Positions 1 to 8,515 of a stretch of DNA of 62,240 nucleotides are shown piece by piece. This DNA comes from Deltaproteobacteria bacterium (GTDB lineage: Bacteria > Desulfobacterota > Syntrophia > Syntrophales > UBA5619). A program made the translations under genes and the position numbers. The DNA lies in NCBI GenBank assembly GCA_021372695.1, contig JAJFTY010000164.1, positions 1 through 62,240 on the forward strand, in the 5' to 3' direction. Position 1 is the first letter of the stretch. Every line of letters begins with the position of its first letter. Under the pieces are notes generated by a model, which saw nothing but the letters and a program-made list of their open reading frames with translations, was not told the DNA's origin and did not search any database.

Positions 1-1256
1 TCCGCCAGAATCCGTTTGGCCTCGCGGATCTCTTCAACCCCGGAAATCATCGGGAACATGATCCGGAGCTTCCCCCGGGCGCTGGCCCGGAGGATGGCCC
101 GGAGCTGGACCCGGAAGAGCGCCACTTCTTTCAGGCAGAAACGGATGGCCCGAAGCCCGAGCTGCGGGTTCAACTCGCGGGAGGGCTTCCGGTCCGGGAA
201 GAACTTGTCGCCGCCCAGATCGAAGGTGCGGATCGTCGACCAGGAAAGCCCCTTGACGCCGACCACCGAGTTGTAGTTGGCCAGGTGGTCCTCTTCATCG
301 GGAGGCTGATCCCGGTTGATGTAGATGAATTCCGTACGGTAGAGGCCGATCCCATCCGCACCGTGGGCGATCACCGAGGGGATCTCTTCGATGAACTCGA
401 TGTTGCCCCCGATCTCCACACGGTAGTTGTCCTTCGTCACGGCCGGCAGGCTGGCCTGATCCAGCAGATCATCCTGCGCCGCCTCGTAAAGTTTTTTCTT
501 CTCTTCGTATCGCTTGCGGATCTCCGGATCCGGATGGACGATAACGACGCCCGCGGAACCGTCGATGATGATGTCATCGTTGGTCCGTGCGGCCCGGGTG
601 ATTCTCTCCAGCCCTACCACGGCCGGGATTTCGAGGGAACGGGCCACGATCGCGGTGTGCGAGGTTTTGCCTCCGACATCGGTCGCGAATCCGAGCACCT
701 TGTCGATTTTCATCTGCGCCGTATCGGCCGGCGAGAGGTCGGACGCGATGATCACGACCCCTTCCCCCATGTCGATGGCCGCCCGTTTTTTCCCGGCGAG
801 GTTCGAGAGAATCCTCTGTTCCGCGTACAGAATATCCCGGATGCGGCCCCGGAGGTACGGGTCCTCCATCCGGTCGAAGATCTCCCGGTACTTGTCCACC
901 GTCATCCGTACGGCCCACTCCGCGTTGACGGACATCTCCCGGATGTTCTGCAGGGTCAGGTCGATGAATTTCCGGTCCCGCAGGATCATGATATGGACGT
1001 CGATGATGTAGAGCGGCTCCATGCCGCCGCCCATGTCGCCGAGCCTTTTTTTCAATTCGAGAAGCTGTTTCACCGACTCCCGCAGGGCCTTCCGGAAACG
1101 CCGCATCTCCGCATCCACCAGGCTCGGATCGTTCAGTTTGTAAAAGGGAACCTGGGCATCCAGACGATCGAAAAGATAGGCCTTCCCGAGGACGATTCCC
1201 GGCGAGACGCCGATCCCCTTCATCACGAATGTTTTTTTCAGATCATCCTGCGCCAT
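1..1256 (-). CDS. ptsI: PTS phosphoenolpyruvate-protein phosphotransferase, enzyme I (C-terminal part outside window)
   Basis: Enzyme I takes phosphate from PEP and passes it to HPr in the cytoplasm. The first 418 codons are visible from an ATG at 1256; the PEP-binding barrel lies beyond the left edge. The phosphohistidine motif GGKTSHTAIVARS is present with the acceptor at His200, preceded by the HPr-binding helical domain. It follows HPr by 52 nt on the same strand and is the last visible gene of an EIID-HPr-EI operon. The identification is secure; completeness of the C-terminal domain cannot be judged here. Confidence 0.95.
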   Translation of the reverse strand, partial: MAQDDLKKTFVMKGIGVSPGIVLGKAYLFDRLDAQVPFYKLNDPSLVDAEMRRFRKALRESVKQLLELKKRLGDMGGGMEPLYIIDVHIMILRDRKFIDLTLQNIREMSVNAEWAVRMTVDKYREIFDRMEDPYLRGRIRDILYAEQRILSNLAGKKRAAIDMGEGVVIIASDLSPADTAQMKIDKVLGFATDVGGKTSHTAIVARSLEIPAVVGLERITRAARTNDDIIIDGSAGVVIVHPDPEIRKRYEEKKKLYEAAQDDLLDQASLPAVTKDNYRVEIGGNIEFIEEIPSVIAHGADGIGLYRTEFIYINRDQPPDEEDHLANYNSVVGVKGLSWSTIRTFDLGGDKFFPDRKPSRELNPQLGLRAIRFCLKEVALFRVQLRAILRASARGKLRIMFPMISGVEEIREAKRILA

Positions 1257-1308
1257 GAAGTCTCCAGCCTTCTGCCTCCGGGAGAGCGGACCCAGTTCGA
1301 ACGCATCG

Positions 1309-1578
1309 TCACGCCTCCCCGAACTTTTCTGCGATCAGGCGGGCAAAGGCCGCAATGGCCTCTTGCGCATCGTCCCCGTCCGCACGGATGGTCAGTCGGC
1401 TGCCCTGGGGACAGTAAAGCGTGAGGATCCCGAGGATGCTCCGGCCGTTCACCTCGACGCCATCCTTCTCGAGAAAAATTTCAGACCGGAAGCGAGTGGC
1501 CGTCTCCACCAGCTTGGCGGCCACCCTTGCATGAATCCCCAGCCGGTTGGTAATTTCAAACGTTCTTATTTCTACCAT
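1309..1578 (-). CDS. ptsH: Phosphocarrier protein HPr
   Basis: This 89-residue protein relays phosphate from enzyme I to EIIA-type domains. The active-site segment reads GIHARVAAKLV with His16, so a valine stands where classical HPr has proline after the arginine. A Ser46-like site is present in NGRSILGIL (Ser47), so HPr kinase control is possible, but no hprK is in the window. Its ATG lies one base after the EIID stop codon, which indicates translational coupling. Confidence 0.95.
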   Translation of the reverse strand: MVEIRTFEITNRLGIHARVAAKLVETATRFRSEIFLEKDGVEVNGRSILGILTLYCPQGSRLTIRADGDDAQEAIAAFARLIAEKFGEA

Positions 1579-1579
1579 A

Positions 1580-2308
1580 TCAGATGGACATGACCATGGA
1601 CAAGAGGGCCGTTCCGTACAATGCCTGTACCGTGGAGACCCCCCTGCGGATCCCCAGGATAATCAGTGCGAGTAAAATCGAGGCCGCGACCGGCATGGGA
1701 ACGACGGGCAGGAGGCTTCCCGGCCGGGAGACGGTATCCACGGCAATGGCGGCCAGGATGCCGATCAGGACCAGCGAAAGGAAACGTACACTCGCAGCCG
1801 CCCGCGGCAGGTTGAGTCCCCGGATGAAATGGATCCCTTCTTTGCCCTTCCGGTAACCTTCGAGAAAACCCTTTCCCCTGACCCAGAGATGGGCCGGATT
1901 GTAGAGGAGAAGGAACGCAAACGGCGCCCCGATGCTCCCCGAAAGGGCGACGATCACAGCGGCAACGGCCGAAAAGGTCCGGAGCGCCCCCCAGAAGAAC
2001 GAATCGCCGATGGCCGCATAAGGACCCATGAGGGCCGCCTTCAGATCCGCCGCTTCGGCAATGCGCCCCTCTTCCTCAATCCTCACCACGGCGCCGATGA
2101 TCGGGGCCGCCATGTAGGGATGGGTATTGATCATCTGCAAATGGCGCTCAAGCGAAGCAGCGATCCGGGTCCGATCGCCATCCTCCCGGCGGACCAGCGG
2201 AAGCATCGCGAAGGCAAAACCCAGATTCTGCATCCTCCCGAAGTTGAAGGAGGCCTGAATGGTCAGGGAACGAAGGAAAATGCCGAAAAGCGTCGATCCG
2301 TTCATCAT
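1580..2308 (-). CDS. PTS mannose/fructose/sorbose family EIID component
   Basis: This is an integral membrane subunit of the mannose-family permease. The conserved opening FLRSLTIQASFNFGRMQN is followed by PLVRR, the HPYMAAPIIGAV block and several hydrophobic C-terminal helices. I place the start at the ATG at 2308 (or the adjacent ATG at 2305) because family homology begins there; the frame stays open to 2428, but that extension looks unlike EIID. It is the first gene of an EIID-HPr-EI operon. No EIIA, EIIB or EIIC lies upstream, which is odd because EIID works as a pair with EIIC. Confidence 0.85.
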   Translation of the reverse strand: MMNGSTLFGIFLRSLTIQASFNFGRMQNLGFAFAMLPLVRREDGDRTRIAASLERHLQMINTHPYMAAPIIGAVVRIEEEGRIAEAADLKAALMGPYAAIGDSFFWGALRTFSAVAAVIVALSGSIGAPFAFLLLYNPAHLWVRGKGFLEGYRKGKEGIHFIRGLNLPRAAASVRFLSLVLIGILAAIAVDTVSRPGSLLPVVPMPVAASILLALIILGIRRGVSTVQALYGTALLSMVMSI

Positions 2309-2498
2309 CAAACCGTTGCCGGCGGGATGGTCCCCGCAAATCCGGGCCGAAGCGGTCCTCCAGGAAACCCGCGTCAAAATCCGCTGACGCTGCCTAACAT
2401 GAATGGCCGGCGAAGTCAATCCAATCACCTCTCTGGATCAGCTATTTTTTCACGATTCCGACGAGATAGGGTTTTGCGTTCTCGATCCAATTTTTTTC

Positions 2499-2527
2499 TT
2501 GACATCCATTTGATTTTTTGATAGCAA
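2499..2527 (+). promoter_or_regulatory. Candidate sigma70 promoter for the PxxKW gene
   Basis: A perfect TTGACA (2499-2504), 17-nt spacer and TAGCAA (2522-2527) lie about 120 nt before the start of the Cys-rich gene, in an unusually AT-rich stretch. A second TTGACA occurs at 2537-2542. The -10 match is only partial, so the exact site is uncertain. Confidence 0.4.
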
Positions 2528-2646
2528 GGCTCGCCCTTGACAAGGGGAAAAGTCGACCCGACTTGGCCATGCAGATGGTTTTGGAAGCGGGTCGTTTTTT
2601 TATAGAATTCGGCATACCGACAACAGGTGGAAGAAAAGGAGAGAAC

Positions 2647-2928
2647 ATGATTTGTCAGACGACTAAGAACGGCATCGAGTGCGGCTTCATGACCAAGAAG
2701 GGCTGCGGTTTCAACGGGGGCTCCTGCGTGGCCATTATCGACAAGTGCGAGGGGTGCAACAAGATTATTGAGTGTCCGACGGGCAAGTACTGCCGCGTTT
2801 ATCCTGACCCGGCCGTCAAATGGCGTACCGGGAAATGTCCCACGGCAAGCCACATCAAGGTGGAGATCAGAGAGTCGACGCAGAAGATCAACCCGCTCAA
2901 GGCCTCCAAGAGGGCAAACAAGAAATAG
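2647..2928 (+). CDS. PxxKW family cysteine-rich protein
   Basis: This 93-residue protein has nine cysteines (3, 12, 20, 27, 34, 37, 43, 49, 64) and the signature PAVKW at 55-59, followed by RTGKCP. I recognise it as the PxxKW Cys-rich family of Desulfobacterota, whose function is unknown. The cysteine spacing suggests a metal or Fe-S site, but that is inference. The tail is Lys-rich. The ATG at 2647 has AAGGAG 5-10 nt upstream. It is a single-gene unit ended by the bidirectional hairpin at 2998-3040, with no signal peptide. Confidence 0.85.
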   Translation: MICQTTKNGIECGFMTKKGCGFNGGSCVAIIDKCEGCNKIIECPTGKYCRVYPDPAVKWRTGKCPTASHIKVEIRESTQKINPLKASKRANKK

Positions 2929-2997
2929 GCCGTCGACGGCCTCTTCTCCGCTTCGCAGCGTTGATCGGATGTGCGGGCCCATTCGCGTTTGGCAATG

Positions 2998-3040
2998 AAA
3001 AGGCCGATGGAAATCTTCCTGTTTCCATCGGCCTTCTGCT
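2998..3040. terminator. Bidirectional intrinsic terminator
   Basis: A perfect 14-bp stem (3000-3013 with 3022-3035) has an 8-nt loop. Read on the minus strand it is followed by TTTT and would end the thrS-to-merR transcription unit; on the plus strand it lies 70 nt after the PxxKW gene. It sits between two convergent genes. Confidence 0.85.
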
Positions 3041-3059
3041 TTGCGTCGCAGCCTGCGCT

Positions 3060-3401
3060 CTAGCGGACGAGTTCCCGGATGTCCCGCAGGCCCTTCTCAA
3101 TCTCGTCGAGGAGTTCGGCCACCCCATCCCTCCCCGCAGCCGCCTCTTCACTCCGCAGCTTTACGAGCCTTTTTCTCGCTCCGTTGATGGTGAAATTCTC
3201 GTCATAGAGGAGCTGCCGGATCATCAGCAGTTCCTGAACGTCCTTATACCGGTAGAGCCGCTGGTCGGATCGGGTACGGATCGGTCTGACGGTTTTGAAC
3301 TCCGACTCCCAGTAGCGGATCACATAGGGCTGAACGCCCAGCAACCGGCTCACCTCACCGATCCGGAAATAGGACTTGTCGGGAATCGAGACATCCATCA
3401 T
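3060..3401 (-). CDS. MerR family transcriptional regulator
   Basis: This 113-residue protein has an N-terminal MerR winged helix-turn-helix: [19 protein letters not shown], then YWESEF and the arginine-rich wing around RLYRYKDV. A short coiled-coil segment replaces a ligand-binding domain, and no metal-binding cysteines are seen. Genes of this type commonly follow ihfA in Desulfobacterota. Start is ATG 3401 or the adjacent 3398, both with weak ribosome-binding sites. The regulatory target is not evident. It is the last gene of the long minus-strand translation operon. Confidence 0.85.
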   Translation of the reverse strand: MMDVSIPDKSYFRIGEVSRLLGVQPYVIRYWESEFKTVRPIRTRSDQRLYRYKDVQELLMIRQLLYDENFTINGARKRLVKLRSEEAAAGRDGVAELLDEIEKGLRDIRELVR

Positions 3402-3481
3402 CCAATCCCAATACTCGAATGACGTCCCGGTCCGCCGTCATCCGGTTCGCCGCATTACGGAACGCAGAGAGAACGGTGCGA

Positions 3482-3757
3482 TCAGTCGTTCAGCGCTTTG
3501 CGGAGAACCTGGCTGGATTTGAACGTCAGCACCCTTCTCGCGGAAATGGCAATCTCGTCCCCTGTCTGAGGATTTCTGCCCCGCCGGGATTTCTTCTCTT
3601 TTACGACAAAATTTCCAAAACCGGAAATCTTGATTTTCTCACCTTTCGCCAAGCTGTCCTTGATGATGTCGAAGACGGATTCCACGATCCTGGCCGAATC
3701 CTTCTTCGAAAAACCCAGCTTCTCGTACACATCCTGAATGATATCGATCTTTGTCAT
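3482..3757 (-). CDS. ihfA: Integration host factor subunit alpha
   Basis: This 91-residue HU/IHF-fold DNA-bending protein carries the family signature near residues 45-65 (GFGNFVVKEKKSRRGRNP). The partner subunit IhfB is not in the window. GGAGGAGG precedes the ATG at a normal distance. It lies 34 nt downstream of pheT, the same arrangement as pheST-ihfA in enterobacteria. IhfA against HU was decided on this context and on the RRGRNPQTGDEI segment. Confidence 0.92.
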   Translation of the reverse strand: MTKIDIIQDVYEKLGFSKKDSARIVESVFDIIKDSLAKGEKIKISGFGNFVVKEKKSRRGRNPQTGDEIAISARRVLTFKSSQVLRKALND

Positions 3758-3791
3758 TTACTGCCTCCTCCGCTCTCTCGATTGATCATGG

Positions 3792-6200
3792 CTATCTGAT
3801 GGATGCTCCCGATGCATGAATGATCTTCTGCACAATTTTTGCGTGAACCTCATTCACCTCGTCATCCATCAAGGTCCGGTCTGCACTGCGGTATGAAAAT
3901 CGCAAGCCCAGACTCTTCATTCCCGCAGGAATATTTTTGCCCTCATATACATCAAAGATTCGAACTTCTTCAAGCAATTCTTCAAGGGAGTCCGTGGCCA
4001 AACGCTGCAAATCCGCGGCCGTCGTCTCCCGGGGAACCAGGAAGGCGACGTCCCTCGAACTCGACGGGAAGCGGGGGAGGCTGCGGAAACAGGCCTTCGG
4101 AGAATCGCCGGCCGTCAGCAGATCCAGGTCCAGTTCACCGACGACAACGGGAGCGGTCAGGTCCATACGGGCCAGGGTATCCGGATGAACCTCCCCCAGA
4201 TAGCCGAGTTGCGTCTCCCCGCTGAAGATGCCACAGGATTTCCCCGGATGGAGGAAGGGCTCCGGCGCGCAAGCCCGAAACGCGGGATCGGCGATCCGGC
4301 AGGCATCCAGAATATTTTCGGCACACCCCTTCAGATCATAAAAATCCGTCCGCAGCTCCGGGAAATGCCACCGGTCTTCATATCGCCGGCCAGTGATCAG
4401 AAAGGCGGCCCGGTTGCGCTCCCGGGGCTGTTTCCCCTCCCCCTGCGAAAGGAATGTCCGGCCCGTCTCGAAAATCTTCAGATCGAAGCGACCGACATCG
4501 GCATTCCTGCGCACATTGAGCAGAAGACTCTGGACCAGCGTGGTCCGCATGACGGCCTGCTCTTCCGTCAGGGGATTCCGTATCCGTACCAGCAGCCGCC
4601 GCTCATCCCCCTCGGGCAGGCCCAAACGACCGACCACATCCGGGGCGACAAAGCTGTAATTGATCACCTCCTGATAACCGCTGCCGGTCAAGACCTCACG
4701 GAACCGCGCCTCGACCTCACCCCGCCTGCCCGCAGCTCCGGAGATCACCGAAACCGCCGGAAGGGTCACCGGCACCCGGTCATAACCATGCATGCGGGCG
4801 ATCTCCTCGATGAGGTCGATCTCCCGGGCGATGTCCACGCGGCAGGTCGGCGGGGTCACCCGGAAACATCCCTTACCCGCCGGTTCGACGGTCATTTGGA
4901 GGCTTTCGAGGATCCGCACCACATCGGCCTCCCCAACGGCAGCGCCCAGAATGTCCTCCACGCGTTTCAAACGCAGGGGAATGTCGTGAGCGGTCGGGAC
5001 GGTTTTGGGGTACTGGTCGATCACTCCCCGGCAGATCGTCCCTCCGGAAAGTTCGGCCATGAGACCTGCCGCGCGGTCGAGTGCCCGGACCACCCCTTCG
5101 GGATCGATCCCCCGCTCGAAACGGAAGGCAGCATCGGTGCTCATTCCCAACGCCCGCGAGCTCCTGCGGATGGAGGCGGGACTGAAATAGGCGCTCTCCA
5201 GGAGAATCGTCTCCGTATCATCCCCGATCTCGGAATTGAGGCCGCCCATGATGCCGCCGATGGCCACCGGCTTGACGCCGTCGCAGATCATCAGCGTATC
5301 GGCCCTGAGAAGCCGCTCTTTTTCGTCGAGGGATACGAAGGTCTCGCCCGCGCGCGATCTCCGGACCACGATTCTTCCCTCCTCGAGGTGGCGGAAATCG
5401 AAGGCGTGCAGGGGCTGCCCCAATTCCATCATCACGAAATTGGTCACATCCACGATGTTGTTGATGGCGCGCAGCCCCACCGCCTCCAGCCTTCGCCGCA
5501 TCCAGAAGGGGGAGGGCCCGATCCGGACGTCGCGAATGACGCGGGCCGTGTAACGGGGGCAGAGGTCCGGATCAACGATGGTCACCGAGGTGATCCCGCC
5601 GATCTCCTCACCGGTTTCCGTCAGGGACGAAACGGGAGGGCGCAGCTTTTTCCCCGTGATAGCGGCCACTTCCCGAGCCGCGCCCACGATCGAAAGGCAG
5701 TCGGACCGGTTCGGCGTCACGCCGATATCGAAAACCGTATCGCACAGGTCGAGCGCATCAGCCAAATCCGCGCCGACGGTCACATCCGGAGAGAGGATCA
5801 TGATACCGGAAGCATCGGCGCCGATTCCCAACTCCTCCTCGGAGCAGAGCATCCCCTCGGAGAGCTCGCCCCGGATTTTGGTGCTCCGGATGACATCGCC
5901 TCCGGGAAGGGTCGCGCCGACCCCGGCCAGCGGCACGATGTCGCCGACGCGGATGTTGGTCGCTCCGCAAACGATGGGGTAGGTCGCCTCACCGGTCGTG
6001 ACCTCACACAGGGAGAGTTTATCGGCCTGCGGATGGGGCCGCAAAGAGACGATCCGGGCAACCCTGATCCCGCTGAACGCCGGTTCGATCCAGCGCAGGG
6101 AGTCCACTTCCAGGCCCGCCATGGTCAGCCGTTCCGCCAGTTCTGCGGGAGGCAGATCAACGTCCACATAATCTTTCAGCCATTTCAAACCGACTTGCAT
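3792..6200 (-). CDS. pheT: Phenylalanine-tRNA ligase beta subunit
   Basis: This 802-residue protein is the normal length for the large bacterial subunit. It has an EMAPII-like tRNA-binding domain (about 39-150), the B3/B4 editing domain with LHAFDF, the B5 domain, a core catalytic-like domain and a C-terminal anticodon-binding FDX-ACB domain starting near LPRFPSSSRDVAF. With PheS it forms the heterotetramer that charges tRNA-Phe. It is 60 nt downstream of pheS in the same operon. No anomalies were seen. Confidence 0.97.
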   Translation of the reverse strand: MQVGLKWLKDYVDVDLPPAELAERLTMAGLEVDSLRWIEPAFSGIRVARIVSLRPHPQADKLSLCEVTTGEATYPIVCGATNIRVGDIVPLAGVGATLPGGDVIRSTKIRGELSEGMLCSEEELGIGADASGIMILSPDVTVGADLADALDLCDTVFDIGVTPNRSDCLSIVGAAREVAAITGKKLRPPVSSLTETGEEIGGITSVTIVDPDLCPRYTARVIRDVRIGPSPFWMRRRLEAVGLRAINNIVDVTNFVMMELGQPLHAFDFRHLEEGRIVVRRSRAGETFVSLDEKERLLRADTLMICDGVKPVAIGGIMGGLNSEIGDDTETILLESAYFSPASIRRSSRALGMSTDAAFRFERGIDPEGVVRALDRAAGLMAELSGGTICRGVIDQYPKTVPTAHDIPLRLKRVEDILGAAVGEADVVRILESLQMTVEPAGKGCFRVTPPTCRVDIAREIDLIEEIARMHGYDRVPVTLPAVSVISGAAGRRGEVEARFREVLTGSGYQEVINYSFVAPDVVGRLGLPEGDERRLLVRIRNPLTEEQAVMRTTLVQSLLLNVRRNADVGRFDLKIFETGRTFLSQGEGKQPRERNRAAFLITGRRYEDRWHFPELRTDFYDLKGCAENILDACRIADPAFRACAPEPFLHPGKSCGIFSGETQLGYLGEVHPDTLARMDLTAPVVVGELDLDLLTAGDSPKACFRSLPRFPSSSRDVAFLVPRETTAADLQRLATDSLEELLEEVRIFDVYEGKNIPAGMKSLGLRFSYRSADRTLMDDEVNEVHAKIVQKIIHASGASIR

Positions 6201-6260
6201 AAGGATTTTCTCCGGGTCGCCTTCCCGGGATGAAGGACACCGGCTCGCGGCCTTTCGGGA

Positions 6261-7277
6261 TCAGAACTGTTCCAGAAATCTCAGATCGTTTTCAAAAAAG
6301 AGGCGGATATCGGAGATCCCGAATTTGAGCATGGCAATCCGTTCGAGGCCCAGCCCGAAGGCAAAGCCCGTGAACTCTTCGGGATCATAGCCGACGTTCT
6401 TGAACACCTCCGGGTCCACCATGCCCGAACCCAGGATCTCCAGCCAGCCGCTTTGTTTGCAGACCCGGCATCCCTTCCCGCTGCACATGACGCATCGGAT
6501 GTCCACCTCCGCGCTCGGCTCCGTGAAGGGGAAGAAACTGGGGCGGAAACGCAAAGCCGTCTTTTCGCCGAACATCTGCCGGAGAAAAAAGGTCAACACC
6601 CCCTTCAGGTCGCCGAAGGTAATCTTGCGATCTACCAGCAGACCTTCGATCTGGTGAAACATGGGGGTGTGGGAGACATCCGAATCGCGGCGGTAGACGC
6701 GTCCCGGCGAGAGGATCCTGACCGGGGGTTTCGTCTTTTCCATGATCCGGACCTGAACCGGTGAGGTGTGGGTCCGCAGGACGATGTTGTCTTCGACGTA
6801 AAAGGTGTCCTGCATGTCCCGCGCCGGGTGGTCCTTGGGGATGTTCAGCGCCTCGAAATTGTAGTAATCCAGCTCGACTTCCGGTCCTTCGACGACCGAA
6901 AACCCGAGGCCGGCGAAGATCCGGCAGATCTCCTCCCGGACCTGGGTGACCGGATGGAGACGGCCGTGACGGACGGCCCTTCCGGGGAGCGTCACGTCGA
7001 TTGTCTCGCGAAGGGTGATCCGCTCCTTCCGGGCGGATGCCAGCCCATCGAGAGCGCGGTCGATTTCGGCCGAAAGGGCTTCCTTGACGGCGTTGCTATC
7101 CTTGCCGAACTGGGGCCTCTCTTCGGGCGGCACATTCGCGATGTTGCGGAGCAGCCCGGTCAGCAGCCCTTTTCGCCCGAGATAACGGGTCCGTATGGCC
7201 TGGAGTTCCTCTTCGGATCCCGCTTTCCGGAGCTCGGCCTCCGCCTGATCCCGAAGGGCCTGAAGCTCTCCGGTCAT
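6261..7277 (-). CDS. pheS: Phenylalanine-tRNA ligase alpha subunit
   Basis: This 338-residue catalytic subunit has an N-terminal coiled coil (about 1-85) and the class II core: motif 2 with SPGRVYRRD and motif 3 [14 protein letters not shown] near the C terminus. Four cysteines in [17 protein letters not shown] form a likely zinc knuckle, common in many bacterial PheS. The start ATG overlaps the rplT stop by 4 nt (ATGA), so the two are translationally coupled. Confidence 0.97.
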   Translation of the reverse strand: MTGELQALRDQAEAELRKAGSEEELQAIRTRYLGRKGLLTGLLRNIANVPPEERPQFGKDSNAVKEALSAEIDRALDGLASARKERITLRETIDVTLPGRAVRHGRLHPVTQVREEICRIFAGLGFSVVEGPEVELDYYNFEALNIPKDHPARDMQDTFYVEDNIVLRTHTSPVQVRIMEKTKPPVRILSPGRVYRRDSDVSHTPMFHQIEGLLVDRKITFGDLKGVLTFFLRQMFGEKTALRFRPSFFPFTEPSAEVDIRCVMCSGKGCRVCKQSGWLEILGSGMVDPEVFKNVGYDPEEFTGFAFGLGLERIAMLKFGISDIRLFFENDLRFLEQF

Positions 7278-7633
7278 GCCCGCTGCTCACCCTTTGCCAG
7301 GGTCGCGATCTCCGAGAATCCGCGGGGGTCGTGAACGGCCAGATCCGCGAGGACCCTCCGATCGATCTCGACACCGGCCTTATGCATCCCGTAAATCAGA
7401 CGGCTGTAAGAGATCTCGTTCAGCCGTGCGGCCGCGTTGATCCTGGCGATCCAGAGCCGCCGGAACTCCCGTTTTCTGACCCTTCTGTCCCGGTACGCAT
7501 AGGCCATCGCATGGTTCACGGCCTCCGTCGCTGTTCTGAGCAGTTTGCTCCTGGACAGGAAAAATCCCTTGGCCGCCTTCAGGATCTTTCTTCTTTTTTT
7601 CTGAGCCGTCAGGCTCCTCTTTACCCTCGGCAT
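7274..7633 (-). CDS. rplT: 50S ribosomal protein L20
   Basis: This 119-residue basic protein starts [18 protein letters not shown] and contains the conserved ARINAAAR segment. It is needed for early 50S assembly and in other bacteria represses its own operon. Gene order infC-rpmI-rplT-pheS is conserved. There is 40 nt to rpmI upstream and a 4-nt overlap with pheS downstream. Confidence 0.97.
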   Translation of the reverse strand: MPRVKRSLTAQKKRRKILKAAKGFFLSRSKLLRTATEAVNHAMAYAYRDRRVRKREFRRLWIARINAAARLNEISYSRLIYGMHKAGVEIDRRVLADLAVHDPRGFSEIATLAKGEQRA

Positions 7634-7673
7634 TGCTTATCTCCTCGTCAAAAAATAGATCCTCTTCCCGATG

Positions 7674-7886
7674 CTATCCGGCGACCGGGTTCAGATACGG
7701 AATCAACTTCCGGAGAGACTTTTCGTTGGTCCGGTCGACTATGACCGATTTCCTGAGGTTTCTCTTCCGCTTCGTCGTTTTGGGCGTCAGGATATGGCTG
7801 GTATTCGCCCTGCTCCTCTTGATCTTTCCCGTCCCCGTGACGGAAAATCTCTTCGCCGCACCCCGATGGGTCTTCATCTTTGGCAT
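7674..7886 (-). CDS. rpmI: 50S ribosomal protein L35
   Basis: This 70-residue L35 starts [14 protein letters not shown] at ATG 7886. An in-frame GTG one codon upstream is less likely because AGGGG lies seven bases before the ATG. The tail after LRKLIPYL is short. Its position between infC and rplT is canonical. Confidence 0.95.
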   Translation of the reverse strand: MPKMKTHRGAAKRFSVTGTGKIKRSRANTSHILTPKTTKRKRNLRKSVIVDRTNEKSLRKLIPYLNPVAG

Positions 7887-7980
7887 CACATCACCCCTAT
7901 TCTAAAATACCGGGGCCGCTTTTGCGGTCCTGGCTTTGATCATCGCACACCAATCCCCAGTCAAACCTGGTCCGATCGGC

Positions 7981-8490
7981 TCACTTCTTCGGCGAGACGA
8001 CCATGACCATGTTTCTCCCCTCCAGCTTCGGCTGCTGGTCCACCACGCAACTGTCGCCCAGGGTATTCTTGATATTCTCCATGATCTTTCTTCCGATCTC
8101 CGTATAGGCGATCTCGCGCCCCCGGAACATCATGGAGACCTTCACCTTGTTGTGCTGCTCCAGAAACTTCACAATGTGTTTGATCTTGACCTCCAGGTCG
8201 TGCGCCTCCGTCTTCGGACGGATGCGGATCTCCTTGACCTGGATCACGGTCTGGCTCTTCTTGGAAACCTGAACCTTCTTGCTCTGCTGGTATCTGAATT
8301 TTCCGTAATCCATGATCCTGCAGACGGGCGGTGCAGCGGTCGGCGAGACTTCCACCAGATCCAGCCCCGCCTTGGCCGCCTCTGCCAGGGCATCCGTCAG
8401 GGTAATGACCCCCAACTGCTTCCCCTCCATATCGATCACGCGAACCTGAGCGGCCCTGATCTCACGGTTGATCCTCAAATCCTTAGCGAT
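7981..8490 (-). CDS. infC: Translation initiation factor IF-3, with a non-canonical ATC start
   Basis: This 169-residue IF-3 has both domains joined by a lysine-rich linker; ORF homology begins at AKDLRINREIRAAQVRVID. No ATG, GTG or TTG fits the full N terminus. The frame starts at ATC 8490-8488, with a near-perfect GGAGGTGA five bases before it. Rare AUU/AUC initiation of infC is known from other bacteria, where IF-3 discriminates against it and so regulates itself. An internal TTG at 8478 would remove conserved residues. It lies 25 nt after thrS. Confidence 0.93.
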   Translation of the reverse strand: MAKDLRINREIRAAQVRVIDMEGKQLGVITLTDALAEAAKAGLDLVEVSPTAAPPVCRIMDYGKFRYQQSKKVQVSKKSQTVIQVKEIRIRPKTEAHDLEVKIKHIVKFLEQHNKVKVSMMFRGREIAYTEIGRKIMENIKNTLGDSCVVDQQPKLEGRNMVMVVSPKK

Positions 8491-8515
8491 GGGTCACCTC
8501 CAAACATTCAAGATA

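Noticed and set aside
2442..2648. Minus-strand 68-residue frame ending NWIENAKPYLVGIVKK
   Set aside because: Its end looks protein-like, but it overlaps the PxxKW promoter and start, lacks a ribosome site and matches nothing I know.
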